Below are positions 1 to 5,892 of a stretch of 11,226 nt of DNA, one piece after another. The position numbers and the translations under genes were made by a program. The first letter of the stretch is position 1; each line of letters opens with the position of its first letter. This stretch comes from JAJXUB01 sp047974805 (lineage in GTDB: Bacteria; Actinomycetota; Actinomycetes; Actinomycetales; Dermatophilaceae): assembly GCA_047974805.1 (NCBI GenBank), contig JBKECS010000008.1:1-11226 (forward strand), read 5' to 3'. The notes below the pieces were generated by a model. That model made no database searches. It was given only the letters and a program-made list of their open reading frames with translations, and was not told where the DNA came from.

Positions 1-1
1 C

Positions 2-112
2 GTCCAACCGCACGAGAACCTCGCCTGGAACCGACCGCTCGACGTCCACCAAGGCCGCGCCGACCCCCGAATCCCGACCCTTCACGGCGACGAAATCCTG
101 CCACCTACTTGA
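2..112 (+). CDS. 3' end of an rve/DDE-type transposase (IS3/IS481-like), partial
   Basis: Frame 2 is open from the left edge to a TGA at 110-112 and encodes about 36 residues. It starts with a PHENLAWNRPLDVHQGRADP motif and ends in ILPPT. In IS3/IS481-type integrase-core transposases the extreme C-terminus carries an RPHxxLxxxxPxxVxxG motif that follows the last catalytic Glu; that family knowledge is the basis of the call. Third positions in this frame are mostly G or C, unlike the other plus frames. The catalytic DDE core lies outside the window, so activity cannot be judged. The right end of the element should lie between 113 and about 245, just before the truncated hydrolase, but I could not define a terminal inverted repeat. 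Moderate confidence, because only the tail is visible. Confidence 0.5.
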   Translation, partial: VQPHENLAWNRPLDVHQGRADPRIPTLHGDEILPPT

Positions 113-247
113 CGCGGGACAACATCACCTACACCCCCACCAAATGGCCACCCCCAGGCACGGGTCCGCGGGGCCGCATATGCGTCGCAGCGGGGGTGCT
201 GCAATTCAGGAGGAAGGACGACCCAGCCAGGCGACGATGGCCTCGGC

Positions 248-529
248 GGATACCACCACAACGCGCTCAGCCAATTCACCGTCACCAGCACCCCGGCCTT
301 CGTGAGCTTCCCCCTGCTGGAGCACATCGAGTGGATCTCCCCCCGCCCGATCCTGTTCATCGCTGGCACGGAGGCCCACTCGCTGTACTTCAGTGAGGAT
401 GCTTACGCCGCTGCGGCCGAGCCCAAGGAGCTGCTCACCGTCCCCGGTGCGAACCACGTCGACCTGTACGACAAGACCGACCTGATCCCCTTCGACAAGC
501 TCGCCTCGTTCTTCACCGAGAACCTCTGA
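248..529 (+). pseudogene. C-terminal fragment of an alpha/beta hydrolase
   Basis: Frame 2 from about 248 reads GGYHHNALSQF and continues through SPRPILFIAG, AHSLYFSEDAY, EPKELLTVPGANHVDLYD and FFTENL to a TGA at 527-529. This is the C-terminal third of a bacterial alpha/beta hydrolase: the strand before the acid residue, then the segment with the catalytic His (GANHVD). The nucleophile elbow (GxSxG) and the oxyanion region are missing, so the protein cannot be catalytic. Full-length relatives are about 300 residues and roughly 90 remain. The only in-frame start candidate is GTG at 302, which has no convincing ribosome binding site and would delete conserved residues. The frame stays open back to 113 but loses family resemblance upstream of about 245. 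The simplest reading is that the adjacent transposon removed or displaced the 5' part. Confidence 0.7.
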
Positions 530-534
530 GTGTG

Positions 535-587
535 CGCTCTTGCCTCGTGCCCGTCCCTCCAGCGGAGACGGGCACGAGGCAAGGGCG
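535..587. terminator. Long perfect hairpin after the hydrolase fragment
   Basis: A 17-bp perfect inverted repeat (539-555 with 567-583) encloses an 11-nt loop (556-566). Allowing one T-G pair it extends to 535-587, a 21-bp stem. It begins six bases after the hydrolase stop codon. No T-tract follows, which is common for actinobacterial hairpin terminators. It could act in both directions. Confidence 0.6.
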
Positions 588-819
588 GAGCCGAGTGTCG
601 GGCGGGGCTGGCGCGTCGAACGAACCACCGTCGTCCCCGAGGCCACCGGCTTCCCCCGGGCGCGGTGGGACATCGGATCGCCCTCACGCAAGGTGGTCCC
701 CAGTTCCGCACGACGCTCTCGCTGGTATAGAAAGCAAGCGCTGCGCAGACAGTCGTAGCCGCAAAGCGGAGCGAGTACCACGCGACCTTCGAATGAGTTA
801 ACCCCTGCATGGCCCCCGA
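588..819. other. Spacer with no recognisable gene
   Basis: Short open frames exist on both strands but none has a recognisable domain, a plausible ribosome binding site or a sustained GC3 bias. Base composition drops around 715-800. It lies between two gene remnants and is best read as decayed or junction DNA. Confidence 0.4.
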
Positions 820-1065
820 TCACAGAGCCTGCTGGCGACGATCCGTCCGGCGGTGGGGGAGCTCGGGCGGGACGATGAGCGTGAGGCAGGCGAGGACGGC
901 GGCGATGACCACGATGGTGCCGCCGATGTAGGCGTCCACGACGCTGCCTTCGAGGGTGGTAGCGCCTGATGCGGCTGTGGTGAGGGAGCAGCTTCTTCCA
1001 CTGCGCGGCGGGTATCTCGGACATCGCATCGCCGACGACGCGGGTGGGGTCGATGATGTACTCCT
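820..1065 (-). pseudogene. Remnant of an unidentified, probably membrane, protein
   Basis: On the minus strand the segment ending at the TGA at 820-822 encodes a typical C-terminal membrane helix, VVDAYIGGTIVVIAAVLACL, then IVPPEL and a basic tail (HRRTDRRQQAL). This resembles the last helix and tail of a major-facilitator transporter or a similar multi-TM protein. About 30 codons upstream, at roughly 985-1065, a different minus frame reads EEYIIDPTRVVGDAMSEIP followed by QWKKLL, with over 90% G or C at third positions by my count, far more coding-like than the opposing frame. One frameshift near 970-985 would join the two, but I do not recognise the product. It overlaps the start of the plus-strand oxidoreductase remnant, so both are probably debris at a recombination junction. 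The transporter call is an inference from one helix. Confidence 0.35.
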
Positions 1066-1438
1066 CACGGGCAAGGTTCTCGTCGACGCGACTAACCCGG
1101 AGCCGTCATGCCACGACGAGCTCTCCGAGCGCTCGCGGCGCGACGGCATGGGGGTCACCACGCAGTGCTTGTTCCGGGCCGCGCGCGTCGTGCGGGCGTT
1201 CAGCTCGATCAACGCCGGCAATGTCACCCGCAGTTGCGATCAGGCAGAGCCCTTCGCCGTGCCGGTCGCGGGTGACGATCCCGATGCCGTGGCCGTGGCC
1301 GAGCAGCTCGTGCGCGACGCCGGCTGCGTCCCGGTGGTCACCGGGGATCTCGCCTCCGGTCGCGTCTTCGAGTGGGGGAACCCCGGCTGCTTCGTCAACA
1401 CCAACGAGACTGGGCTGCGCGCCGCCCTCGGGATGTGA
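1061..1438 (+). pseudogene. NADPH-dependent F420 reductase-like protein, N-terminus missing
   Basis: The frame reads LTGKVLVDATNP, then RVVRAFSSINAG, PFAVPVAGDDPDA, AEQLVRDAGCVPV and GDLASGRVFEWG, ending at the TGA at 1436-1438. This matches the middle and end of the NAD(P)-binding F420-dependent NADP oxidoreductase-like family, around 200 residues, which transfers hydride between F420 and NADP. The N-terminal Rossmann dinucleotide motif (GxGxxG) and the next ~60 residues are missing. Upstream of about 1060 the frame is open to a GTG at 956 but shows no family resemblance and lies over a minus-strand coding-like segment. Without the NADP-binding loop the product should be inactive, hence pseudogene. 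The C-terminus also looks shortened (RAALGM). It converges on the SDR gene 19 bp away. Confidence 0.6.
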
Positions 1439-1448
1439 CGACCCTCGC

Positions 1449-1471
1449 TCAGGACGGTCAGGTCGTCCTGA
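1449..1471. terminator. Hairpin between convergent genes
   Basis: An 8-bp perfect stem (1449-1456 with 1464-1471) encloses a 7-nt loop. It overlaps the stop codon of the minus-strand SDR (1458-1460) and follows the stop of the plus-strand oxidoreductase remnant by ten bases. It is positioned as a possible bidirectional terminator, though the stem is short and no T-tract is seen. Confidence 0.4.
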
Positions 1472-2225
1472 TCCGCTGCAGATCGTCCCGGAAACGCGCG
1501 GGCTCCTCCTCCGGCGGCACGAGGTTCGTGTCCAGGACTCCGTCCAGGGACCCCGGCGCGTCGGCGCGGAGTGCGGCGAAGGCGTCCGTGAGATCCTCCT
1601 GCTCCCGCCCGATCTCGGCGGCGAGCTCGAAGGTCTTCCGGTTCGCCGCATCCGTGCCGAGGCTGTCGATGAGGACGCGGGCGATCTCGTCACGGGCGAT
1701 GACGCCGTCGGCGGGACCGCCGGACTGGGCGATGTCGCCCTGGCGCATGACGATCCGGCGCTGTTCTGCGTCGTTGTAGTCGAACCAGCCGGGGCGGACG
1801 ATGGTGTAGTCGTTGCCGGAGGCCCGCACGAGCTTCTCGCCCCGGCGCTTCCAGGCCGCGTAGGGCACGCCGGGCCGGGTGGTGCCGACCGCGGTCATCA
1901 GCGCGATCCGCGCCCGCCGGCCGCCTAGCGCCACGAGCGTGTTCGCGACGCCGGCGTAGTCGATGTCACGGACGTCGGTTTCCCGAGTCGTGGAGCCATG
2001 GGTGAAGACGATCGCGTCGACGCCCCGGACGGCGGCATCGAGCGTGCCCGAGCGGGTGAGGTCGCCCACGACGAGCTCGGCCGCATCCGGCAGGGATCCC
2101 GCTCGAGCGGGGTCGCGGACCAGCGCCCGCACGGCGTAGCCCTGGCGGAGCGCCTCGGCGACGGCCAGGCGGCCGACGCTGCCGGTGGCCCCGACGATCA
2201 GGACCATGGAGTTCTCAGGGGTCAT
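1458..2225 (-). CDS. NmrA-like atypical SDR, NAD(P)H-binding oxidoreductase
   Basis: This 255-residue protein begins with a Rossmann fold, VLIVGATGSVGR (residues 8-19, GxxGxxG type), followed by RALVRDP (33-39) as the nucleotide-specifying strand, VVGDLT (52-57) and DAIVFTHG (70-77). IALMTAVGTTRPG occupies 107-119, PYAAWKRRGEKLV lies at 121-133 and TIVRPGWF at 141-148. The layout fits atypical SDRs (SDR_a5/NmrA-like), which bind NAD(P) and act as reductases, epimerases or redox sensors; the substrate cannot be read from sequence. The usual YxxxK is replaced by Y122 with K126 in a YAAWK arrangement, which keeps the spacing. The start at 2225 has an excellent AAGGAGGA ribosome binding site and overlaps the upstream SDR stop by 4 nt (ATGA), so the two are translationally coupled. 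It is the last gene of the alcohol dehydrogenase-SDR operon. Confidence 0.88.
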   Translation of the reverse strand: MTPENSMVLIVGATGSVGRLAVAEALRQGYAVRALVRDPARAGSLPDAAELVVGDLTRSGTLDAAVRGVDAIVFTHGSTTRETDVRDIDYAGVANTLVALGGRRARIALMTAVGTTRPGVPYAAWKRRGEKLVRASGNDYTIVRPGWFDYNDAEQRRIVMRQGDIAQSGGPADGVIARDEIARVLIDSLGTDAANRKTFELAAEIGREQEDLTDAFAALRADAPGSLDGVLDTNLVPPEEEPARFRDDLQRIRTT

Positions 2226-3079
2226 TCGGCGTCCTCCTTCGGAGTCGGGGCGAGGCCGGCGAGCGGGCCGTAGAAGTGGGAGGCGGTGCCGCCGCCGTCG
2301 ATGAGGATGTCACTGCCGGTGATGAACGCGCCGCGGTCGGTCATGAGCAGCTCGCCGACCGTGGCGACCTCGTCGGGGGTGCCGGCACGTCCCGCGGGGG
2401 CGAGCTCGATCATCCGCCGGTAGCCGGCCCCGTTCGATCCGTTCAGCTCGTCGAGGGCGAGCGGGGTGATGATGATGCCCGGGCTGATCGCGTTGACCCG
2501 GGCCCCGCGCTCGCCCCAGCGGACGGCTTCGTACTGCACGCGGAGCACGTTGGCGCGCTTGGAGACCTGGTAGGCGTGCAGCCCGTCGTGCAGCTGTCCG
2601 GGCTGGAGCATCGGGAGAGCGAGCAGTTCGTCGGCCGGGGTCGTGGCCAGCGCCCTGTCCTGCTCCAGGGTGAGCGCGGGCAGGCGGTGTCCGGACTGGG
2701 AGGAGATCACCACCGCGGAGCCGCCGGCGGCGATCTCCCGGCCGAACTCCTCCAGGACCAGCGCGGTGCCGTAGAGGTCGACGCGCAGGATCTGCTCGAT
2801 GGTCGCTTGGCTGGCCGAGACCCCGGCAGCGTGGATGACGCCGGTGATCTCACCCCTTCCGGTCGCGGTCTCCAGGAGAGCGTGCACGGACTCCCGGGAG
2901 GAGACATCGACCACCGCGGTGCTGGTCTCGAAGCCGGCATCGGCGAGCACGGTTGCCGCAGCGTCCGCGTTCTCCTGCCGCAGGTCGGCCAGCAGCACAT
3001 GCCCTCCCGCACTCACGCGGCGGGCGATGGCCTGCCCGATGGAGCCGGCGCCGACCACGACGATGACGTTGTCGTTCAT
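2222..3079 (-). CDS. Classical short-chain dehydrogenase/reductase (SDR)
   Basis: This 285-residue NAD(P)-dependent oxidoreductase shows the classical SDR signatures in order. The cofactor loop GAGSIG is at 10-15, ADLR at 31-34 follows the second strand, DVS is at 58-60, and HAAG at 83-86 stands for NNAG. VVISSQSG at 123-130 carries the catalytic Ser, YQVSK at 170-174 is the YxxxK pair, SPGIIITP is at 199-206, and the GSDILIDGG C-terminal strand is at 255-263. Asp32 after the second strand favours NAD(H), an inference. The stretch between Ser and Tyr (about 135-168) is longer than in most SDRs and probably forms the substrate lid. The ATG at 3079 has a GAGGAACGAGGA-type ribosome binding site. 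It lies 17 bp after the alcohol dehydrogenase stop and overlaps the next gene by 4 nt. The substrate is unknown. Confidence 0.9.
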   Translation of the reverse strand: MNDNVIVVVGAGSIGQAIARRVSAGGHVLLADLRQENADAAATVLADAGFETSTAVVDVSSRESVHALLETATGRGEITGVIHAAGVSASQATIEQILRVDLYGTALVLEEFGREIAAGGSAVVISSQSGHRLPALTLEQDRALATTPADELLALPMLQPGQLHDGLHAYQVSKRANVLRVQYEAVRWGERGARVNAISPGIIITPLALDELNGSNGAGYRRMIELAPAGRAGTPDEVATVGELLMTDRGAFITGSDILIDGGGTASHFYGPLAGLAPTPKEDAE

Positions 3080-3096
3080 TCCTCGTTCCTCATCTC

Positions 3097-4146
3097 TCAG
3101 GGCGTGACCATGACTTTGAGGGCTGTGCGCCCGTCCATGGCCCGGTAGCCGTCGGCGATCTCGGCGAGCGGGATCGTGCGGTCGAACACCCGCCCGGGGT
3201 CGATCTCCCCGCTCAGCACCTGGTCGATGGCGGGCTCCACGTAGGCGCGGACCGGGGCGGGACCGCCAGCGAGACGCGCGTTCTTGCCGAACAGCGACCC
3301 GAACCCGATCGGCGCGTCCTCGTACTGCGGCACGCCGACACGGGAGATGACCCCTCCGGGACGGACGACACCATAAGCCTGCTCATAGGCGGGCATGTGC
3401 CCGACCGCCTCGATCACGACGTGGGAGCCCTCGCCGTTCGTGATATCCATGACCTTCGCGATGCCTTCCTCGCCGCGTTCAGCGACCACATCGGTCGCAC
3501 CGAACTGGATGCCCAGGTCGGTGCGGGCCCGGTGACGGCCCATCAGGATGATCCGCTCCGCACCCATCGTCCGCGAGGCGAGCACCGCGGACAGCCCGAC
3601 CGCGCCGTCGCCGATCACCGTGACGGTCTTGCCCGGCCCGGCCTGTCCCATGTGCGCGGCGTGGTAGCCGGTCAGGTACACGTCCGACAGGGACAACAGC
3701 GATGCGAGAAGGCTCTCCTCGGCCGTATCGGGGTCGACGCCCGGAACCACGACGAGGCTGCCGTCGGCCTGGGGGATGCGGGCGAGATCGGCCTGCAGCC
3801 CCGCCGCCTGCGGGGTGCCGTAGAAGCCGCCGTGCAGGCAGGAGGTCTGCAGTCCCTCCCGGCAGAACACGCACGTGTTGTCCTGCCAGCCGAACGGGGC
3901 GATCACGAAGTCCCCCGTCTTCAGCGTCGTCACCCCCGGGCCGACTTCCTCGACGACGGCGATCAGCTCGTGCCCCATCGAACGGCCGGTGTCGCTGGCG
4001 GGCATCGAATGCCAGCGGTGCAGATCCGATCCGCACACGCACGCGCGCACGGTGCGCACGATCGCGTCGGTCGGCTGCCGGATGACCGGGTCCGCCACGG
4101 TCTCCACGCGCACATCACCGGCTCCGTACATGAACGTCGCTCTCAT
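3097..4146 (-). CDS. Zinc-dependent alcohol dehydrogenase, MDR family
   Basis: This 349-residue medium-chain dehydrogenase oxidises alcohols or reduces aldehydes/ketones with NAD(P). The GroES-like domain carries the catalytic zinc ligands Cys38 (CVCGSDLHRW) and His59-Glu60 (MGHELIAVVEEVGPGV). A structural-zinc-like lobe has Cys92, Cys95 and Cys103, only three of the classical four. The Rossmann domain has TVIGDGAVG (176-184). The C-terminal part contains RPGGVISRVG (262-271) and the end ALKVMVTP, as in the tdh/sorbitol dehydrogenase-like branch. I chose the ATG at 4146 because a GGAGGGAAGAGG ribosome binding site precedes it and homology begins at MRATFMYGAG; an upstream in-frame start at 4359 would run through the divergent regulator. 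It is the first gene of a three-gene minus-strand operon and is divergent from the regulator. The substrate is not predictable. Confidence 0.9.
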   Translation of the reverse strand: MRATFMYGAGDVRVETVADPVIRQPTDAIVRTVRACVCGSDLHRWHSMPASDTGRSMGHELIAVVEEVGPGVTTLKTGDFVIAPFGWQDNTCVFCREGLQTSCLHGGFYGTPQAAGLQADLARIPQADGSLVVVPGVDPDTAEESLLASLLSLSDVYLTGYHAAHMGQAGPGKTVTVIGDGAVGLSAVLASRTMGAERIILMGRHRARTDLGIQFGATDVVAERGEEGIAKVMDITNGEGSHVVIEAVGHMPAYEQAYGVVRPGGVISRVGVPQYEDAPIGFGSLFGKNARLAGGPAPVRAYVEPAIDQVLSGEIDPGRVFDRTIPLAEIADGYRAMDGRTALKVMVTP

Positions 4147-4303
4147 AGACCTCTTCCCTCCCGATCGCGGATACGACACACGCGGCGCCTTGCGCGACGC
4201 ATGATCCAGTGAACCCCTCCTCACGCGGGCGCGGGAGTGGCCGGTGTTCCAGGTACTGCCAGACCCTCCCTCCCATCCTGGCCTCGCCCATAGCATTGGG
4301 GCC
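4147..4303. promoter_or_regulatory. Divergent control region between dehydrogenase operon and MmyB-like regulator
   Basis: These 157 bp separate two divergent starts and must hold both promoters. On the minus side a GGAGGGAAGAGG ribosome binding site lies just before the dehydrogenase ATG. On the plus side there is no ribosome binding site before the regulator ATG at 4304. Instead TAGCAT at 4291-4296 sits where a -10 box of a leaderless transcript would lie, about 7 bp upstream. I see no clear -35 box. No perfect palindrome of useful length is visible; the imperfect CCAGGTACTGCCAG near 4249-4262 is a weak operator candidate. Confidence 0.4.
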
Positions 4304-5206
4304 ATGGGTGTCCGGGATGATGTGCGCGAGTTCCTCGCCTCCCGGCGCGCCCGGATCACCCCGGATCAGGCGGGACTGCCCGCCTACGGCGGCCACCGCC
4401 GGGTGCCGGGCATGCGCCGCGAGGAGGTCGCGATGCTCGCCGGCGTCAGCGTGGACTACTACGTCCGGATGGAGCGCGGCAACCTCTCCGGCGTCTCCGA
4501 CACCGTGCTCGCCGCCGTCGCGACCGCGCTCCAGCTCGACGACGCCGAGCGCGAGCACCTGTTCGACCTCGCCCGCCGCTTCGCCCAGACCGTGCCCGTA
4601 CGCCGCAAGAGCACCCCGCCACGCATCCGCCCGGTCGTGCAGCAGGTCCTCGACGCGGTCACCGACGCCCCGGCCTGGGTGCGCAACGCCCGCCACGACC
4701 TCCTCGCCCTGAACCGCCTCGCCACAGCCCTCTACGCCCCGGTGCTCGCAGGCCCCCGCCGGCCGGCGAACAACGCCCGGTTCGTGTTCCTCGACCCCGC
4801 CGCGCAGGAGTTCTTCCCCGACTGGGAGCGGGCAGCGGACGACATCGCGGCGATGCTGCGCTCCGAGGCCGGGCGGAACCCGCACGACAAGGCGCTGACG
4901 GACCTCATCGGCGAGCTCACCACGCGCAGCACGGAGTTCACGAGGCGGTGGGCCGCGCACGACGTGCGCTTCCACCGCACCGGCCGCAAACGCATCCACC
5001 ACCCGGCAGTTGGTGAGATGCACCTGAATTTCGAGGCGATGGCCCTCGCCTCCGACCCCGGTCTCACCATGCTCGTCTACACCGCCGACCCCGGCACTCC
5101 GTCCGCCGATGCGCTGCAGCTGCTCGCGACCTGGGCCGCGACCCAGGAGAATCCCGCACCGGAGTCCGTCAACGCCGCTGGCGGCGAAGCGCACCACGAA
5201 GTCTGA
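4304..5206 (+). CDS. Xre-family regulator with MmyB-like ligand-binding domain
   Basis: This 300-residue transcription factor has an N-terminal Xre helix-turn-helix. After FLASRRARITPDQAGLP, the stretch PGMRREEVAMLAGVSVDYY (35-53) and RMERGN (55-60) are the family hallmark. The C-terminal two thirds (about 105-280) match the PAS-related MmyB-like domain: AWVRNARHDLLALN (124-137), RFVFLDPAAQEFFPDW (159-174), DKALTDLIGELTTRSTEF (195-212), RWAAHDVRFH (215-224) and HHPAVGEMHLNFEAM (232-246). A related family structure (MltR) binds a fatty acid, so an acyl or small hydrophobic ligand is plausible here. The in-frame ATG at 4244 would add 20 residues unlike the family; 4304 starts at the conserved region and may be leaderless. 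Its divergent position suggests it controls the dehydrogenase-SDR operon and itself. Confidence 0.9.
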   Translation: MGVRDDVREFLASRRARITPDQAGLPAYGGHRRVPGMRREEVAMLAGVSVDYYVRMERGNLSGVSDTVLAAVATALQLDDAEREHLFDLARRFAQTVPVRRKSTPPRIRPVVQQVLDAVTDAPAWVRNARHDLLALNRLATALYAPVLAGPRRPANNARFVFLDPAAQEFFPDWERAADDIAAMLRSEAGRNPHDKALTDLIGELTTRSTEFTRRWAAHDVRFHRTGRKRIHHPAVGEMHLNFEAMALASDPGLTMLVYTADPGTPSADALQLLATWAATQENPAPESVNAAGGEAHHEV

Positions 5207-5210
5207 CAGC

Positions 5211-5270
5211 GCCGCCGAGAGGCGGCTTCCACCGGGTGCCGCCCCGACAGCGGGGCACGGCGGCGCCCGG
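5211..5270 (+). terminator. Two consecutive hairpins after the regulator
   Basis: The first hairpin has a 6-bp GC-only stem (5211-5216 with 5221-5226), a GAGA loop and TT after it, starting four bases past the regulator stop. The second has an inner 6-bp stem (5241-5246 with 5251-5256, loop ACAG) and an outer 9-bp stem (5232-5240 with 5262-5270, one T-G pair). Together they plausibly terminate the regulator transcript. Confidence 0.55.
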
Positions 5271-5489
5271 CACGGACAGATCCTGCCTCTTCCCGACTTG
5301 CTCCTGCACGATGGAAGCAGGAAAGGTCACGAAGACGCGCACCATGACCCCTTTGAACTCTGACGTGTTCCGGGTCTATGAGCGTCACATTCTCATAGGA
5401 GGGGCACCTACCGAATACGGGCTGAGCGTCTGCTCGTTCTCTCCGAAGGACCTCTTGACCGTTCCAGGCGAGACGGCCTCACCCCTCAC
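5271..5489. other. Spacer with small inverted repeats, no supported gene
   Basis: No recognisable gene is present. A 7-bp perfect inverted repeat (CTATGAG at 5376-5382, CTCATAG at 5392-5398, 9-nt spacer) is followed at once by a ribosome-binding-like AGGAGGGG (5398-5405) that has no ATG or GTG at a usable distance. A weaker 6-bp repeat lies at 5302-5307 and 5317-5322. These could be an operator or remains of a 5' region. An open frame through here has no family resemblance. Confidence 0.35.
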
Positions 5490-5870
5490 GTGCGTCACGT
5501 CGGCCCGTCGGACTCCCGCTCGTCCGGTTCCTTCAGGAGACTCACCCCGTGGAACCTCAGCGTCCGCACCCACACCCTGCTGCAGCGATACGCGCCCACC
5601 AACCGTCTCCTGAACCGGCTACGCACCCGTGAAGGACTTCGCTGGGGCGTGCCTGCGATGCTCCTCGGCGTCGCGTACCTGGCCGCGGCCGTCGGCTGCG
5701 CCGCGCTCGTTCAGGCCGGCTGGACCGGATGGCTCTACCTGCCGTTCCTGCTCTTCTTCTACAACGCCCTGAAGTTCCTCATCTTCGGCCCCTGGAGCCT
5801 CGTCCTCCTCGCCCGCGCCCGGCTCCGCGAACGCCGCCAACGCAAGCACGCTGTCCGTGCCGAAGCCTGA
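5490..5870 (+). CDS. Small two-TM membrane protein of unknown function
   Basis: From the GTG at 5490 the protein would have 126 residues. The conserved-looking part begins at RYAPTNRLLNRLRTREGL (33-50), then GVPAMLLGVAYLAAAVGCAA (53-72) forms a first membrane helix and WLYLPFLLFFYNALKFLIFG (81-100) starts a second. The tail is strongly basic (RARLRERRQRKH), which places it in the cytoplasm. Similar short proteins are common in Micrococcales, where databases sometimes carry the unsupported label 'sulfate permease'; no transport function is shown here. The start is doubtful: 5490 lacks a good ribosome binding site and the first ~28 residues look non-conserved. A good CAGGAG lies just before a GTG at about 5549, but that GTG is in another frame, which suggests a small indel or a non-standard start. 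It converges on the next gene with a 22-bp gap. Confidence 0.6.
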   Translation: MRHVGPSDSRSSGSFRRLTPWNLSVRTHTLLQRYAPTNRLLNRLRTREGLRWGVPAMLLGVAYLAAAVGCAALVQAGWTGWLYLPFLLFFYNALKFLIFGPWSLVLLARARLRERRQRKHAVRAEA

Positions 5871-5892
5871 TCACGACGCGCGGGAGGGCCGG

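Noticed and set aside
206..1024. Long minus-strand open frame over the hydrolase and spacer
   Set aside because: Mostly Arg/Pro/His-rich shadow sequence; only its first ~30 codons, used in the remnant call, look real.
956..1060. N-terminal part of the plus-strand oxidoreductase frame starting at GTG 956
   Set aside because: No Rossmann motif or family resemblance; the opposite strand here looks more coding, so the gene call begins at 1061.
3097..3300. Dehydrogenase inactive because only three structural-zinc cysteines are seen
   Set aside because: Catalytic ligands Cys38 and His59-Glu60 are intact, and many family members have an altered structural-zinc lobe.
4115..5197. 360-codon minus-strand frame opposite the regulator
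   Set aside because: It is the antisense shadow of a clear Xre/MmyB gene and has Gly/Val/Arg-rich low-complexity content.
5344..5613. A plus-strand frame of about 90 codons containing SPKDLLTVPGE, similar to PKELLTVPGA in the hydrolase fragment
   Set aside because: The similarity covers only about ten residues, flanking sequence does not match a hydrolase, and it overlaps the membrane protein gene in another frame.
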